From assembly GCF_003268635.1 (NCBI RefSeq), contig NZ_CP029639.1, positions 3,297,501 through 3,361,500 on the forward strand: 64,000 bases of DNA, written 5' to 3'. This document shows, one piece after another, positions 56,524 to 64,000 of the stretch. The notes below the pieces were generated by a model that was not told the DNA's origin, made no database searches, and saw only the letters and a program-made list of their open reading frames with translations. The position numbers and the translations under genes were made by a program. How positions within the stretch are numbered: the first letter of the stretch is position 1; every line of letters starts with the position of its first letter. The stretch comes from Paenibacillus sp. DCT19 (lineage in GTDB: Bacteria > Bacillota > Bacilli > Paenibacillales > Paenibacillaceae).

Positions 56524-56619
56524 TTCTATTTCAGGCGTTCTCAACCTGATCCCAGTAATAGCGCTCATTTTGCAGTACCAGCACAGCCAGGTTCTTTTCA
56601 GGAATTATTAATGATATAG
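56524..56619 (+). pseudogene. Tail remnant of a HEL-motif toxin
   Basis: The frame reads FYFRRSQPDPSNSAHFAVPAQPGSFQELLMI and a stop; the SAHFA region matches the NAHDAA/EAHELA tail motif. An A-family immunity gene follows 38 bases later. Confidence 0.5.
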
Positions 56620-56657
56620 AATTCAGCTTTAGCAAAATAAGTCGGGTGGTTAAAATT

Positions 56658-57140
56658 ATGTATAGTAAAATTGCAATAAAAAGATTGAATAAAGTAAATT
56701 GGACAACTCTTGGTACAGCAGGTACACGAGAAGATTCGAAACTAATGGCAGAGTATTTGAGAAGGATGGCTATTTTTTCTGTATCCCATAACATTATGCC
56801 TCAAAATCCTTTCGTCATTGATATTGCCAATGAATTGGGTTTTCATAACAACATGGATACAGAGAAGTTTTATTCTAGAGAAATGCTTGAATATGTGAAT
56901 AATAACATGTATGCAAATTATCTGATTAAATCATATTTATAATTGTCAGTAATATCAGATGAAATTAAAGAAGTTCAAGAATATTTAGATATTTATGATC
57001 CAATATTAAGATTATTCGAGAAGGGTGCGTATTTTATAGTTAGGTCAGGTTTTATTGATGTTACTAATGTAGGATCTTATCCAGTTCGAAATTGGTTAAG
57101 CCGTTCACAAAACGAGCCATTTGATATTAACGATATATGA
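56658..57140 (+). pseudogene. Immunity gene A5 (LRR-motif family) with in-frame stop
   Basis: RLNKVNWTTLG, LMAEYLRRMAIF, YLIKSYL, then TAA at 56940-56942, then, in the same frame, LSVISDEIKEVQEYLDIYDPILRLFEKGAYF and EPFDINDI. In the family a Glu or similar codon stands at the stop position (SYLELA), so GAA to TAA is likely. One substitution separates it from a full gene. ATG at 56658 is preferred to GTG 56646. Confidence 0.7.
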
Positions 57141-57432
57141 TTCTGAATTACGAAAGCATATAGATACAATAACTGCATGAACACAACGTGAAGATAGAAA
57201 AAAATGAAGGATTTAATCCAGCCAGAAATGATCAAAACGACGAAAGGAGATAATTCCTTTACCTCAAAGAAATCGGATTTTCATGTTGAATTTTAGGAGG
57301 TGTTCATTCTAACTGGACTATACAGGAATCCATTCGTTTCCAGATATTTCGAAGTGGATTCAGTTTGGAGAGTTTGAGTAAGATTTTTCGACTGTGTCTC
57401 TCCCGTGTCGCCGTGCATTGAAGAGCTTAAGG
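57141..57432 (+). other. Spacer with small remnant frame
   Basis: A 32-codon frame (MKDLIQPEMIKTTKGDNSFTSKKSDFHVEF, about 57204-57296) is followed by an AGGAGG site with no open frame behind it. No family is recognised; probably decayed toxin or immunity DNA. Confidence 0.25.
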
Positions 57433-57650
57433 AAACAACGGATAACATCATTAGTTATGCTTCAGATGTGCTGAATCGTGCGAAGAATCGCCTTCCAGGT
57501 TCGCAGCTCCCCATGGATGGCTCACCTCATGTATCGTTCAGTAAACCTACCAAGCCTTTGCCTCAAAATAGCCGACAGCAGAACTTCTGGAAAGAGACGG
57601 AGGCAGGTAAAGGAGATTTAGCGAGGAAACTGGATGGGGGAATGGGTGAA
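57433..57650 (+). repeat. Shared pre-toxin block, copy 3 (3' part)
   Basis: Matches the last ~220 bases of the block at 49645-49863; the upstream half is missing and the first ~30 bases are diverged. It ends at the same GGTGAA junction as the other copies. Confidence 0.88.
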
Positions 57651-58174
57651 GCTGCACCTATTAAGCCAATTGAACCAAGAGGTGAACCTATAGAATTTGA
57701 GCCTATTGTTAGCCAGGAAAAAATTGCTCAAAAGACTTATGATAGATTAAGAGAAACAGGATTAAATATGAATGAGATTAAAATATTCTCCCAAAATACT
57801 GGTCTTAATTTGGATGAAGCTATTCAACTAAAGAAACATCTAATTCTGACAAAGCATGTTAATTTACCAGATACGGTTACGGGAAAGTATTATTATACAG
57901 CTTATTTTAACCCTGATATGCACATTGGTTATGGTTGGGAAAAGGCACTTAAAGGGGAATTAGCACCAGATGAGAAAATATGGTTTAGACAATTAGCAGA
58001 CCATGAATTGGCGGAAAGTAAGATGATGCAAGATGGCATACCGTATCGAAAAATTGAATCATGGAACGTTAAAGAGGGATTACTGGAAGGCCGCCCAATC
58101 AGGAGGCACATGAACTTGCTCCTCCACCTCCCAAAGATTTTCCGGATTTCAAGCCTGATGAAACATTATTGTAG
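57433..58174 (+). pseudogene. Orphan toxin-tip cassette with HEL-motif toxin, frameshifted
   Basis: It has a shortened pre-toxin block (57433-57650, ending KGDLARKLDGGMGE) and a tip homologous to the main toxin: SQNTGLNLDEAIQLKKHLILTKHVN, YFNPDMHIGYGWEKAL, IWFRQLADHELAESKMMQDGIP. Near 58097 a missing A breaks the frame; restored, it reads NQEAHELAPPPPKDFPDFKPDETLL and stops at 58174, which fits the other tails. No start codon or ribosome binding site and no spike are present. The tip keeps all motifs seen in the main toxin, so it could be a functional donor if the shift is an error. Confidence 0.68.
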
Positions 58175-58210
58175 AATTACAAGTTTATTCATAAGAAGGA
58201 GGATGTCTAA

Positions 58211-58737
58211 TTGAGTCTGTTATTTGATGAAGCAAGAACGATAATTAAAAGCATTAGTTGGGAAAAGAAGAACCGAATAGACCTTCGCTCGGGATATTGT
58301 TATATGAGTTCTTAAGAAGATCTTCTCAATTTTATGATTTTATAAATCAAGAACCTAGAAAAAGATTGGCAATTTTTAGTGCTGCAGATATGTGTGACAT
58401 GAAGTTACCAATTGATATTTATGATTACTGCGATGAATTAAATGAAATAAAAGATGAGTCGCTGGTCAAATCAGCTTGTAAAAGTTACTTAGAATGGGCG
58501 TATTTATCTGGCGAGAACGAATCGGTTGCACTTACATTCCAAGATTTATATGTGCCTATTATAAAATTATTCAGCAGGGGAGGACGGATAAGGTATCATA
58601 ATGGTGAGTTAGTGTATGGTTGGGCCGCTCGGGCTAGGATTATACCATTAGAAATGAGTGCAGTTGAGCCAGAAGATATTAGTGATACTACTTTGGATTT
58701 ACTAGATAATGATTGGTTTAAGACAACTTTACAGTAA
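58211..58737 (+). CDS. Immunity protein A6 (LRR-motif family), frameshifted
   Basis: The joined protein is about 175 residues: ARTIIKSISWEKEEPNRPSLGILLYEFLRRSSQF, YLEWAYLSGENESVALTFQDLYVPIIKLFSRGGRI and EPEDISDTTLDLLDNDW. TTG 58211 behind AAGGAGGATGTCTAA is the start. The break is AAAA 58263-58266; one A restores the motif region. It directly follows a HEL-motif tip cassette, as its presumed partner. Confidence 0.7.
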
Positions 58738-59120
58738 TTTTTTTATTAGTTCAGAGTAAGTTTCCTACCATTAACGTCAGAATGCGAGCTAACCAACATG
58801 TTTGGTTTCAGTTTATACACCGCTAATACTAGAATATCTCACCCTGTGCCGAATGAACCCGATATTTAATTATTTGGGTTGTATGGCATCTAATGCTTTA
58901 GTTTCAAAATCTCAATAAAGCTATTCTGTTACACTGTGACAGGACGATTATGGTTGGTCAGATATCACCATAATCGTCCTTTTTTCGTGAACATTTCTCA
59001 ATATCTTTGAAAACTGTAATTCGCTTATCTATAGATATAATAGAACTAGAGATATTGAACCTAAAGGGAATATACTAAATACTTTACAAATTTGAGGGAT
59101 TACTACAGTTTTAAGAAAAC
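58306..59120 (+). repeat. Segmental duplication, copy 1 (immunity A6 part plus spacer)
   Basis: From the LRR-motif region of immunity A6 through the terminator and ~380 bases of spacer, this segment matches 60444-61015 (GAGTTCTTAAGAAGA, GCTAACCAAC, TATCTCACCCT, CCGAATGAAC, GATATTTAATTATTT). Many point differences are present, so the duplication is not recent. Confidence 0.8.
58941..58985 (+). terminator. Terminator after immunity A6
   Basis: AGGACGATTATGGT (58941-58954) and ACCATAATCGTCCT (58967-58980) form a perfect 14-bp stem, followed by TTTTT. A diverged but still paired copy is at 60843-60880. Confidence 0.85.
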
Positions 59121-59140
59121 GAAAAGTTCACAAAATCACC

Positions 59141-59561
59141 TATAATGGCCTTCATATCAGCGAACCCATTAGGTTGGCTCTAACTATATGTAGTAGCGTT
59201 TACAGATGCAGCCGTTGCAGCAAAGAAGTTTGTCGCTCTGATGTTCGTCAATCTTGCTAGCTTGGCCAAACATGGGTTGAATAAAGCCGCGGATAAGCTG
59301 ATTAATAGTAAAAACATGTCGGCACTAGATAGTAACTGGACGGCGTGGAAACAACAAGCGAAGACAAACCTGAATAAAACAGCGGATAACATCACGGATT
59401 ATGCTTCTGATACGCTGAATCGTGCGAAGAATCGCCTTCCCGGTTCAAAGCTCGCCATGGATGGCTCACCTCATGTATCGTTCAGTAAACCTACCAAGCC
59501 TTTACCTCAAAATAGCCGATAGCAGAACTTCTGGAAAGAGACGGAGGCAGGGAAAGGTGAT
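59141..59561 (+). pseudogene. Shared pre-toxin block, copy 4, with stop and degenerate start
   Basis: From 59231 it is a close copy of the block (LMFVNLASLAKHGLNKAADKLINSKNMSALDSNW and ...SKPTKPLPQNSR), but CAG to TAG at 59520-59522 stops it and the end is cut at GKGDW (59561). Upstream, 59141-59230 is a heavily diverged copy of the hydrophobic pre-toxin segment. It joins to a deaminase-tip remnant 9 bases later. Clearly a decayed tip cassette. Confidence 0.8.
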
Positions 59562-59569
59562 TGGATTAA

Positions 59570-59743
59570 TTACCTGACCCTTCAAAGGCTAGTGGAAAAA
59601 TAAAATTATATACGTGTGCAAGCTGTAGTAGAGTTATTGAGAGGTTTCATAAAGATTATCCAAATATTGATATTGAAGTAATTGATAACGGCGATGAATT
59701 AGTAATTCCAAAGAAAGAATCCTTAAAGGGGACCAAAATATGA
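59570..59743 (+). pseudogene. Deaminase-toxin tip remnant
   Basis: LPDPSKASGKIKLYTCASCSRVIERFHKDYPNIDIEVIDNGDELVIPKKESLKGTKI and TGA. It aligns to the C-terminal part of the deaminase tip (GTIKLFTEKDTCASCNSIINKFKKDFPNIDIEV), but a four-residue block (TEKD in the other copy) is missing between LYT and CASC, and everything upstream is gone. The stop overlaps the next gene's ATG (ATGA), as expected for a toxin-immunity pair. Confidence 0.72.
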
Positions 59744-60420
59744 AACGAAATTATGAGGCATTATTCGGTGCATTTTATGAAAGATATTTTGATTTCAAGA
59801 GTCAGGGAATAAGCAATGCTGAAGCACTCGTCTGTACATCTGAGGCATACTTCGGTGTACAAAAAAGAGGCGAAATGGAGAAAGCGGTAGTTGTCATTGC
59901 AGAAGGAAGGATTTATTTAACACATTCTAAAATTTTTATAAATTCAAAAGAGAGGATAGTTAATCTGCTGAAGGGCTTAGATTTAGAAAAGTTACAACTT
60001 GAAACAACCTCTGATGAGTACCAAGACATATTAGAACGAAGAGATATGGTGCTTGATGGGATAGAAAGTATTCCTGTTGATCATAGTCCGTTTGCAAGAT
60101 GGTATTACAATGAAATGGAAAAGGAAGTAAAGAACTACTTTATAGAAATTTTTGTTAACACGAACGATGCAAGTGAGATAATTGAGAAAATAGAGGAAAG
60201 GTTTGAGCGTGAATGTAGGAGTACGTGGAGCGAGAATATTGTTGTTAAAACAACACTCGCCGAACTGCTCATTAGACATAGCATTAAACCAGAGAATGAA
60301 TTTTTGAGTTTGAAAATCGAATTAGAGCGGTTTGATATGAACGAAATAGGTCAACTATTAACAGAATCCGAGAAGTTTGATCTTTCTATCCGGATTAAGG
60401 AAGTGTTAAGTAAAATTTAG
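59740..60420 (+). CDS. Immunity protein B2, deaminase partner family
   Basis: This 226-residue protein is homologous to 55566-56255: FGAFYERYFDFKSQGISNAEALVCTSEAYFGVQKRGEMEKAVV, FARWYYNEMEKEVKNYF, EERFERECRSTWSENIVVKTTLAE, LTESEKFDLSIRIKEVL. ATG at 59740 overlaps the stop of the deaminase remnant and follows AAAGGGGACC. It is intact although its toxin has lost most of its tip, so it may be kept as orphan immunity. Confidence 0.75.
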   Translation: MKRNYEALFGAFYERYFDFKSQGISNAEALVCTSEAYFGVQKRGEMEKAVVVIAEGRIYLTHSKIFINSKERIVNLLKGLDLEKLQLETTSDEYQDILERRDMVLDGIESIPVDHSPFARWYYNEMEKEVKNYFIEIFVNTNDASEIIEKIEERFERECRSTWSENIVVKTTLAELLIRHSIKPENEFLSLKIELERFDMNEIGQLLTESEKFDLSIRIKEVLSKI

Positions 60421-60443
60421 AGGAGTTTAAGAACAAAAATTTG

Positions 60444-61015
60444 GTTCTTAAGAAGAACTTCTCAATTTTATGATTTTTTAAATCAAGAACCCAGAACAAG
60501 ATTGGCAATTTTTAGCGCTGCAGATATGTATGGCATAAAAATACCAATTGATATTTATGCTTACTGCAGAAATGAGTGCGGTGGAGTCAGAAGATATTAG
60601 TGATGCTACTTTGGATTACTAGATAATGATTGGTTTGAGACAACTTTACAGTTAACGTCACAATTCAAGCTAACCAACAGGTATGGTTTCATTTTATCCA
60701 CCGCAATACTATAAAACGCAAGTTTCGGCTATTAAAATATCTCACCCTCTGCCGAATGAACCTGATATTTAATTATTTTGGTTGTATGCGCATCAATCCT
60801 TTAGTATCAAAACCTCAATAAGGTTATTCCGTTGCACTGGTTAGGTCGATCATGGTCAGATACCACCATAATTGATCTGTTTTTCGCGATCTTTTCTCAA
60901 TATCTTTCGAACCGTATAATCTCCCTATGAACTTAAGATATTGGACATAAAGGTAATATACTAAATACCTGTGTCATTCTATGAAATTGCTACCGTTTTA
61001 AGAAACTAAAAGTTT
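60444..61015 (+). repeat. Segmental duplication, copy 2, immunity remnant plus spacer
   Basis: Matches 58306-59120 but lacks about 220 bases inside the immunity gene. Remnant reads FLRRTSQFYDFLNQEPRTRLAIFSAADMYGIKIPIDIYAYC then, out of register, EMSAVESEDISDATLDY. The copy of the terminator at 60843-60880 keeps most pairing by G-U pairs. The LRR family immunity gene here is non-functional. Confidence 0.78.
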
Positions 61016-61169
61016 TAGAAAACTAGCCGATAATGAGTTAACAAAAAATAAGCTAATGCAAGAAGGAATACCTCTTCGTAAAATTGAGTCAATTAAGAAT
61101 AGTAAACCATTAGATGGAGAACCTTCTGGTGTCCATGATTTAACATATCCTCAACGAGGTGACTTTTGA
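61011..61169 (+). pseudogene. Tail remnant of a HEL-motif toxin
   Basis: SFRKLADNELTKNKLMQEGIPLRKIESIKNSKPLDGEPSGVHDLTYPQRGDF and TGA, aligning with WFRQLADHELAESKMMQDGIP of the third cassette; the first His is Asn here. Followed after 40 bases by an A-family immunity gene. Confidence 0.7.
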
Positions 61170-61209
61170 GGGGGATAAGAGAAAGTTTTAGATAGTATGG
61201 AGGGAAAAG

Positions 61210-61724
61210 ATGAATAAGGTATTCGAAGAAGCTAAAGGTATTATTCAAAATATTGATTGGAGCCATATTGAGTTTAAAAGACCATCATATATTGTGTTAT
61301 TATCTGAGCACCTGAGAAGGAGCTCATTATTTTATGATTATCTTCACAAAGATTCGATGAGAACAATAGTATTTAATGCTATGGAATTAATCGATATGCA
61401 ATTACCTGAAAAAGTATTAGAAAAATGTATGGAATCACTCCAAAATGTAGAAGGTATTTTTGTCAGAGAAGTGTGTAAACATTATTTAGAATGGGCTTAT
61501 TTAATAGGGGAGGGTGTACCAATTGCTGTTCAGTTCAAGGAGCTATACTTACCCATAATAAAGCTATTTGAAAGAGGGGCAGAATACAATATGATAAGGG
61601 ACTGTTGATTATTGGGGGATTAACTTGTTCGCGATTTGTATCTTCGGAGTCTAGTTTGTTTGAACCAGAGGATATTAGTGAGAGTTATCTAGATGTGATT
61701 GATAAAGATGTTTTGAATAGGTGA
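61210..61724 (+). CDS. Immunity protein A7 (LRR-motif family), frameshifted
   Basis: Starts ATG 61210 behind GGAGGGAAAAG: AKGIIQNIDWSHIE, LLSEHLRRSSLF, YLEWAYLIGEG and ELYLPIIKLFERGAEY. A one-base break near 61597-61601 precedes GLLIIGG and EPEDISESYLDVIDKD, the family ending. Joined length about 171 residues. It pairs with the toxin tail just upstream. Confidence 0.65.
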
Positions 61725-61773
61725 TTATTGTAAAAAAATCATATAATTATCTTTCAATACAATCAATAAAATT

Positions 61774-61812
61774 CACAATACGAGCTATCCGCCGTATTGT
61801 TGTTTCTTTTTT
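61774..61812 (+). terminator. Terminator after immunity A7
   Basis: CAATACG (61776-61782) and CGTATTG (61793-61799) form a stem followed by TTGTTTCTTTTTT. Confidence 0.75.
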
Positions 61813-61978
61813 GTACATCACAATAAGCTGAAAATAAAATTATATTAACAAAAATACACCATCCTGTGCCGAATTAACCTAAAATTCGACCCAGAAGATA
61901 AACGTTCTTTTACTCTCGTATCAACGCCCAGTAAAGCTTAAGTGTCATCCTACTATTTTAGTAAAGGAATTGGTAACT

Positions 61979-62350
61979 ATGAATGTGAAATGAGAAGAAT
62001 TCTTTAGAAGAATTATAGATTTCTTACCATCAACAGATACTGCATATAGAGAATCAATTGCTACATACGGTGAAGTACTTGAAACTATAATTATTGAGGA
62101 TATCTTCATGCCCGAGATTCTAAAACTGCTAAGCGAAGAAAGTAACATCAGTTTGTTAGAACGTATTTTTGACTATTTTGAAGAAGTATCTACTTGTGGA
62201 GATGCTCATTTGATAAATCTTTTATCAATTACGGCATTAGAGGTACTCGGTAATGATAGATCGATTCTAGCAATCGCACAGCAATACATGGGACCTGCAA
62301 CGACACAACTTCAAATCGAAGCTGATAGAGACATCGGTAGGAGCGTCTAA
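61979..62350 (+). pseudogene. DUF7674-like immunity-type gene with early stop
   Basis: ATG 61979 has an AAAGGA site, but TGA follows after four codons (61991-61993). In the same frame the rest is open: FFRRIIDFLPSTDTAYRESIATYGEVLETIIIEDIFMPEILKLLSEESN and YFEEVSTCGDAHLINLLSITALEVLGNDRSILAIAQQYMGPATTQLQIEADRDIGR. The LGNDR and YMGPAT ending resembles small DUF7674-type proteins often beside toxin genes. One codon restores it. Confidence 0.55.
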
Positions 62351-62400
62351 GGTCGATAGATGCTTCTATGATATCCACGAACTCACGAAGGTAATAATAC

Positions 62401-62441
62401 AAAAAGAGAGCATCCCCTCGTAAACAAGAGATGCCCACCAA
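62401..62441 (-). terminator. Terminator of the stalk-domain gene
   Basis: On the minus strand GGCATCTC and GAGGGGATGC form an imperfect stem, followed by TCTCTTTTTG. Confidence 0.5.
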
Positions 62442-62481
62442 TATTCAATATCACTATCTGTCTAAAGGTCGCTCAGGACAT

Positions 62482-63756
62482 TTATTCTTTAACTACAGAA
62501 GCACCCACAGCATCTTCCATCTGATCGTTGTAGAGACGGAACAAACCTAGACGCCAGAAGGCTGCCCCTTTCAGATCATAACGCTTCGCGAGTCCGAGCT
62601 TATCATCAACAGAAGATGGGGTTTCACTATTTAAGCTGATACCTAGCAACAGTTTTTCCTTCGGAACACCTGCTTGCAGTGCTAACTCAATCGCTTGCTG
62701 CACAAGGCTGTTAGGTTCAGGTACCTGGGCAGTGGTACCCACAGGATTGAACTGATAAGCCATGATGATCAGATCATCGGCTGTGGCAGCGAGTGTTTTG
62801 TAATCATAACCCTTGTATGAACTATTTAATGGAGGTACCGCTAACGATAGGGAGGTGTCTGCTTCTAGGGAAGCTCTTAATTCTTTAACATAATTATTCA
62901 GCAACTTCTGCTGCTGTACCGGATCTAATTTGAAGCCCAATCCTTCAAAGTCAAGAACAACTCCGCCGAATCCATTCTCCGCAACCGCCGTGCTAATCCC
63001 TTGAATCGACTTCTTGCGCAAACTACTGTCACTTAATACTTTCGTTAACTCACCGTTACCATCTAGAGCATAAACCATGAGATAGGGTTTAATATCCTGA
63101 TCTGCCGCATCTGCCACAATGGATTGGGGCGTAATGTCACCCGCTGCAGCAGGGAAGTTGTACTCATCTCCCTGAAGGGTGAATTGTCCTTCGCGATCAA
63201 TCCGACTCCAGCCAAACACAACGGAGTTCATGGTAGACACAAGATCTATTTCATGGAAAGCTCTCACCGCATAGAACGCTCTCAAATGCATCTCGCGCTG
63301 CGGCGAAACAAGAGATACGGTTCGTGTGGATTGATCCCATTTTACACCAACTCCGAATTGACTGCTAAATGAGCTTAACGGGATGAGTACACGACCTTCT
63401 CTTTGGACGGGTGCAGCAGCGAGTTTAACCTTTTTGCCATTAACCGTTGCCGTGGAACTTCCTACCTGAAGCAATACCTCGGTTGTCTGTCCTTTTACCT
63501 TGCCAACAGCTTTGACCGTCTGTGTCTTACTGTTCCACTCGATACCAACACCTAGCGATTCCCCGACTGTCCGGAACGGAACGTAGGTGACGCCTTTTTC
63601 TATACGGGGTGCTGCATCAAACTTCAGAGCGATATTATCCAGTTTGACGGTGATTGCTGGTGCAGCCGAAATGGTTGATAGATTCGGAAGAGTGCCAAGT
63701 AACGAGAAGGCAAGCACGGTTGCCGCGGTAGTTTTCATTATTTTCTTATAAAGCAT
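62482..63756 (-). CDS. Secreted stalk-domain protein with GH18-like domain
   Basis: This 424-residue protein has a signal peptide (MLYKKIMKTTAATVLAFSLLGTLPNLSTISAAP), two copper-amine-oxidase-N-type stalk repeats (VTYVPFRTVGESLGVGIEWNSKTQTVKAV; RVLIPLSSFSSQFGVGVKWDQSTRTVSLV) and a C-terminal GH18-like barrel (HEIDLVSTMNSVVFGWSRID; GFGGVVLDFEGLG; DLIIMAYQFNP). GGVVLDFEG holds the likely catalytic Glu. Similar YaaH/YdhD-like proteins act on peptidoglycan or are cell-surface proteins. ATG at 63756 follows GGAGG. It is the first ordinary gene beyond the toxin island. Confidence 0.9.
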   Translation of the reverse strand: MLYKKIMKTTAATVLAFSLLGTLPNLSTISAAPAITVKLDNIALKFDAAPRIEKGVTYVPFRTVGESLGVGIEWNSKTQTVKAVGKVKGQTTEVLLQVGSSTATVNGKKVKLAAAPVQREGRVLIPLSSFSSQFGVGVKWDQSTRTVSLVSPQREMHLRAFYAVRAFHEIDLVSTMNSVVFGWSRIDREGQFTLQGDEYNFPAAAGDITPQSIVADAADQDIKPYLMVYALDGNGELTKVLSDSSLRKKSIQGISTAVAENGFGGVVLDFEGLGFKLDPVQQQKLLNNYVKELRASLEADTSLSLAVPPLNSSYKGYDYKTLAATADDLIIMAYQFNPVGTTAQVPEPNSLVQQAIELALQAGVPKEKLLLGISLNSETPSSVDDKLGLAKRYDLKGAAFWRLGLFRLYNDQMEDAVGASVVKE

Positions 63757-64000
63757 GATTGATTATTACCTCCAACTCTCACATTAATCGTAACTACATA
63801 CATGAACAAAATCTAGAAATCCAGTTTACCGTAGTATAGCAAAAATTGAATAGAGTTCCAATTCCAAGAGAGTCGATATATGGTGTAATTCATATAACTC
63901 CAGATGATTACTTATAGAAACGGAATGGAATATGAGGAAAAGGAATAAAGTAGCTTGTATAGGCTCAAGATTACGGCAGCTTGGGAATGGGTAATAGGTA
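63757..64000. other. Right-end spacer
   Basis: 244 AT-rich bases upstream of the stalk-domain gene. A promoter for that gene must lie here, but no clear -35/-10 pair is recognised by eye. No gene is seen. Confidence 0.3.

Noticed and set aside
1..64000. CRISPR arrays, tRNA, rRNA and intact insertion sequences
   Set aside because: No direct-repeat/spacer pattern, no cloverleaf or rRNA-like stretch and no transposase gene were found on reading through.

Overview
The window looks like a chromosome segment from a Paenibacillus-type soil Bacillota bacterium. This rests on the spore germination gerA/gerB/gerC operon, strong AGGAGG-type ribosome binding sites, the plant-polysaccharide locus with LplB/LplC-type permeases, and the mix of AraC, TetR, MerR and LysR regulators. 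Gene families were assigned from recognisable motifs by eye; no database search was run.

Layout. (1) 1-10.1 kb is a rhamnose-rich polysaccharide locus: the ends of two ABC permeases, a GH106-like and a GH78 rhamnosidase, and a GH42 beta-galactosidase divergent from its AraC regulator. (2) 10.3-43 kb is ordinary accessory chromosome: short-chain dehydrogenases, an old-yellow-enzyme reductase facing a MerR regulator, an ABC-F ribosome-protection-type protein, a serine hydrolase, two SUKH-domain proteins, a CynR/CynX-like pair, a lipoamide-dehydrogenase-like enzyme facing TetR, a HAD phosphatase, MATE and EamA transporters, an XRE-cupin-controlled hydrolase/RidA cluster, a DUF2239 gene with a clear double operator, and the ger operon with a small fourth membrane protein. 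(3) 43.1-62.4 kb is the most interesting part: a polymorphic toxin island. It holds a decayed VgrG-like spike gene, a pentapeptide-repeat protein, an Imm11/DUF1629-like protein, a DUF4280 PAAR-like tip and a ~1108-residue VgrG-like spike with a C-terminal toxin. Downstream is an array of promoterless toxin-tip cassettes, each joined to a copy of the same pre-toxin sequence as the full-length gene and each next to a matching immunity gene. (4) 62.5-63.8 kb is a stalk-domain/GH18-like secreted protein.

How the island appears to work. The spike and PAAR-like tip would carry the toxin tip. The shared pre-toxin block (49406-49863 in the active gene) is repeated at 54581-55037, 57433-57650 and 59231-59561, with an upstream piece at 56331-56457, so recombination could swap tips. 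Two tip families are present: an unassigned toxin with HEL and AH(E/D) motifs (one full copy, one near-full, at least three tail remnants), paired with seven paralogous immunity genes sharing a (E/H)(F/Y/H)LRR motif; and a CASC-motif deaminase-like toxin (one open copy, one remnant), paired with two homologous immunity genes. No sheath, tube, baseplate or ATPase gene for an injection machine is in the window.

Caveat. At least a dozen genes, including ordinary metabolic ones, are interrupted by a one-base loss, mostly within a short homopolymer run. This pattern suggests sequencing error more than biology, so these genes are annotated here as single frameshifted genes with both parts joined.
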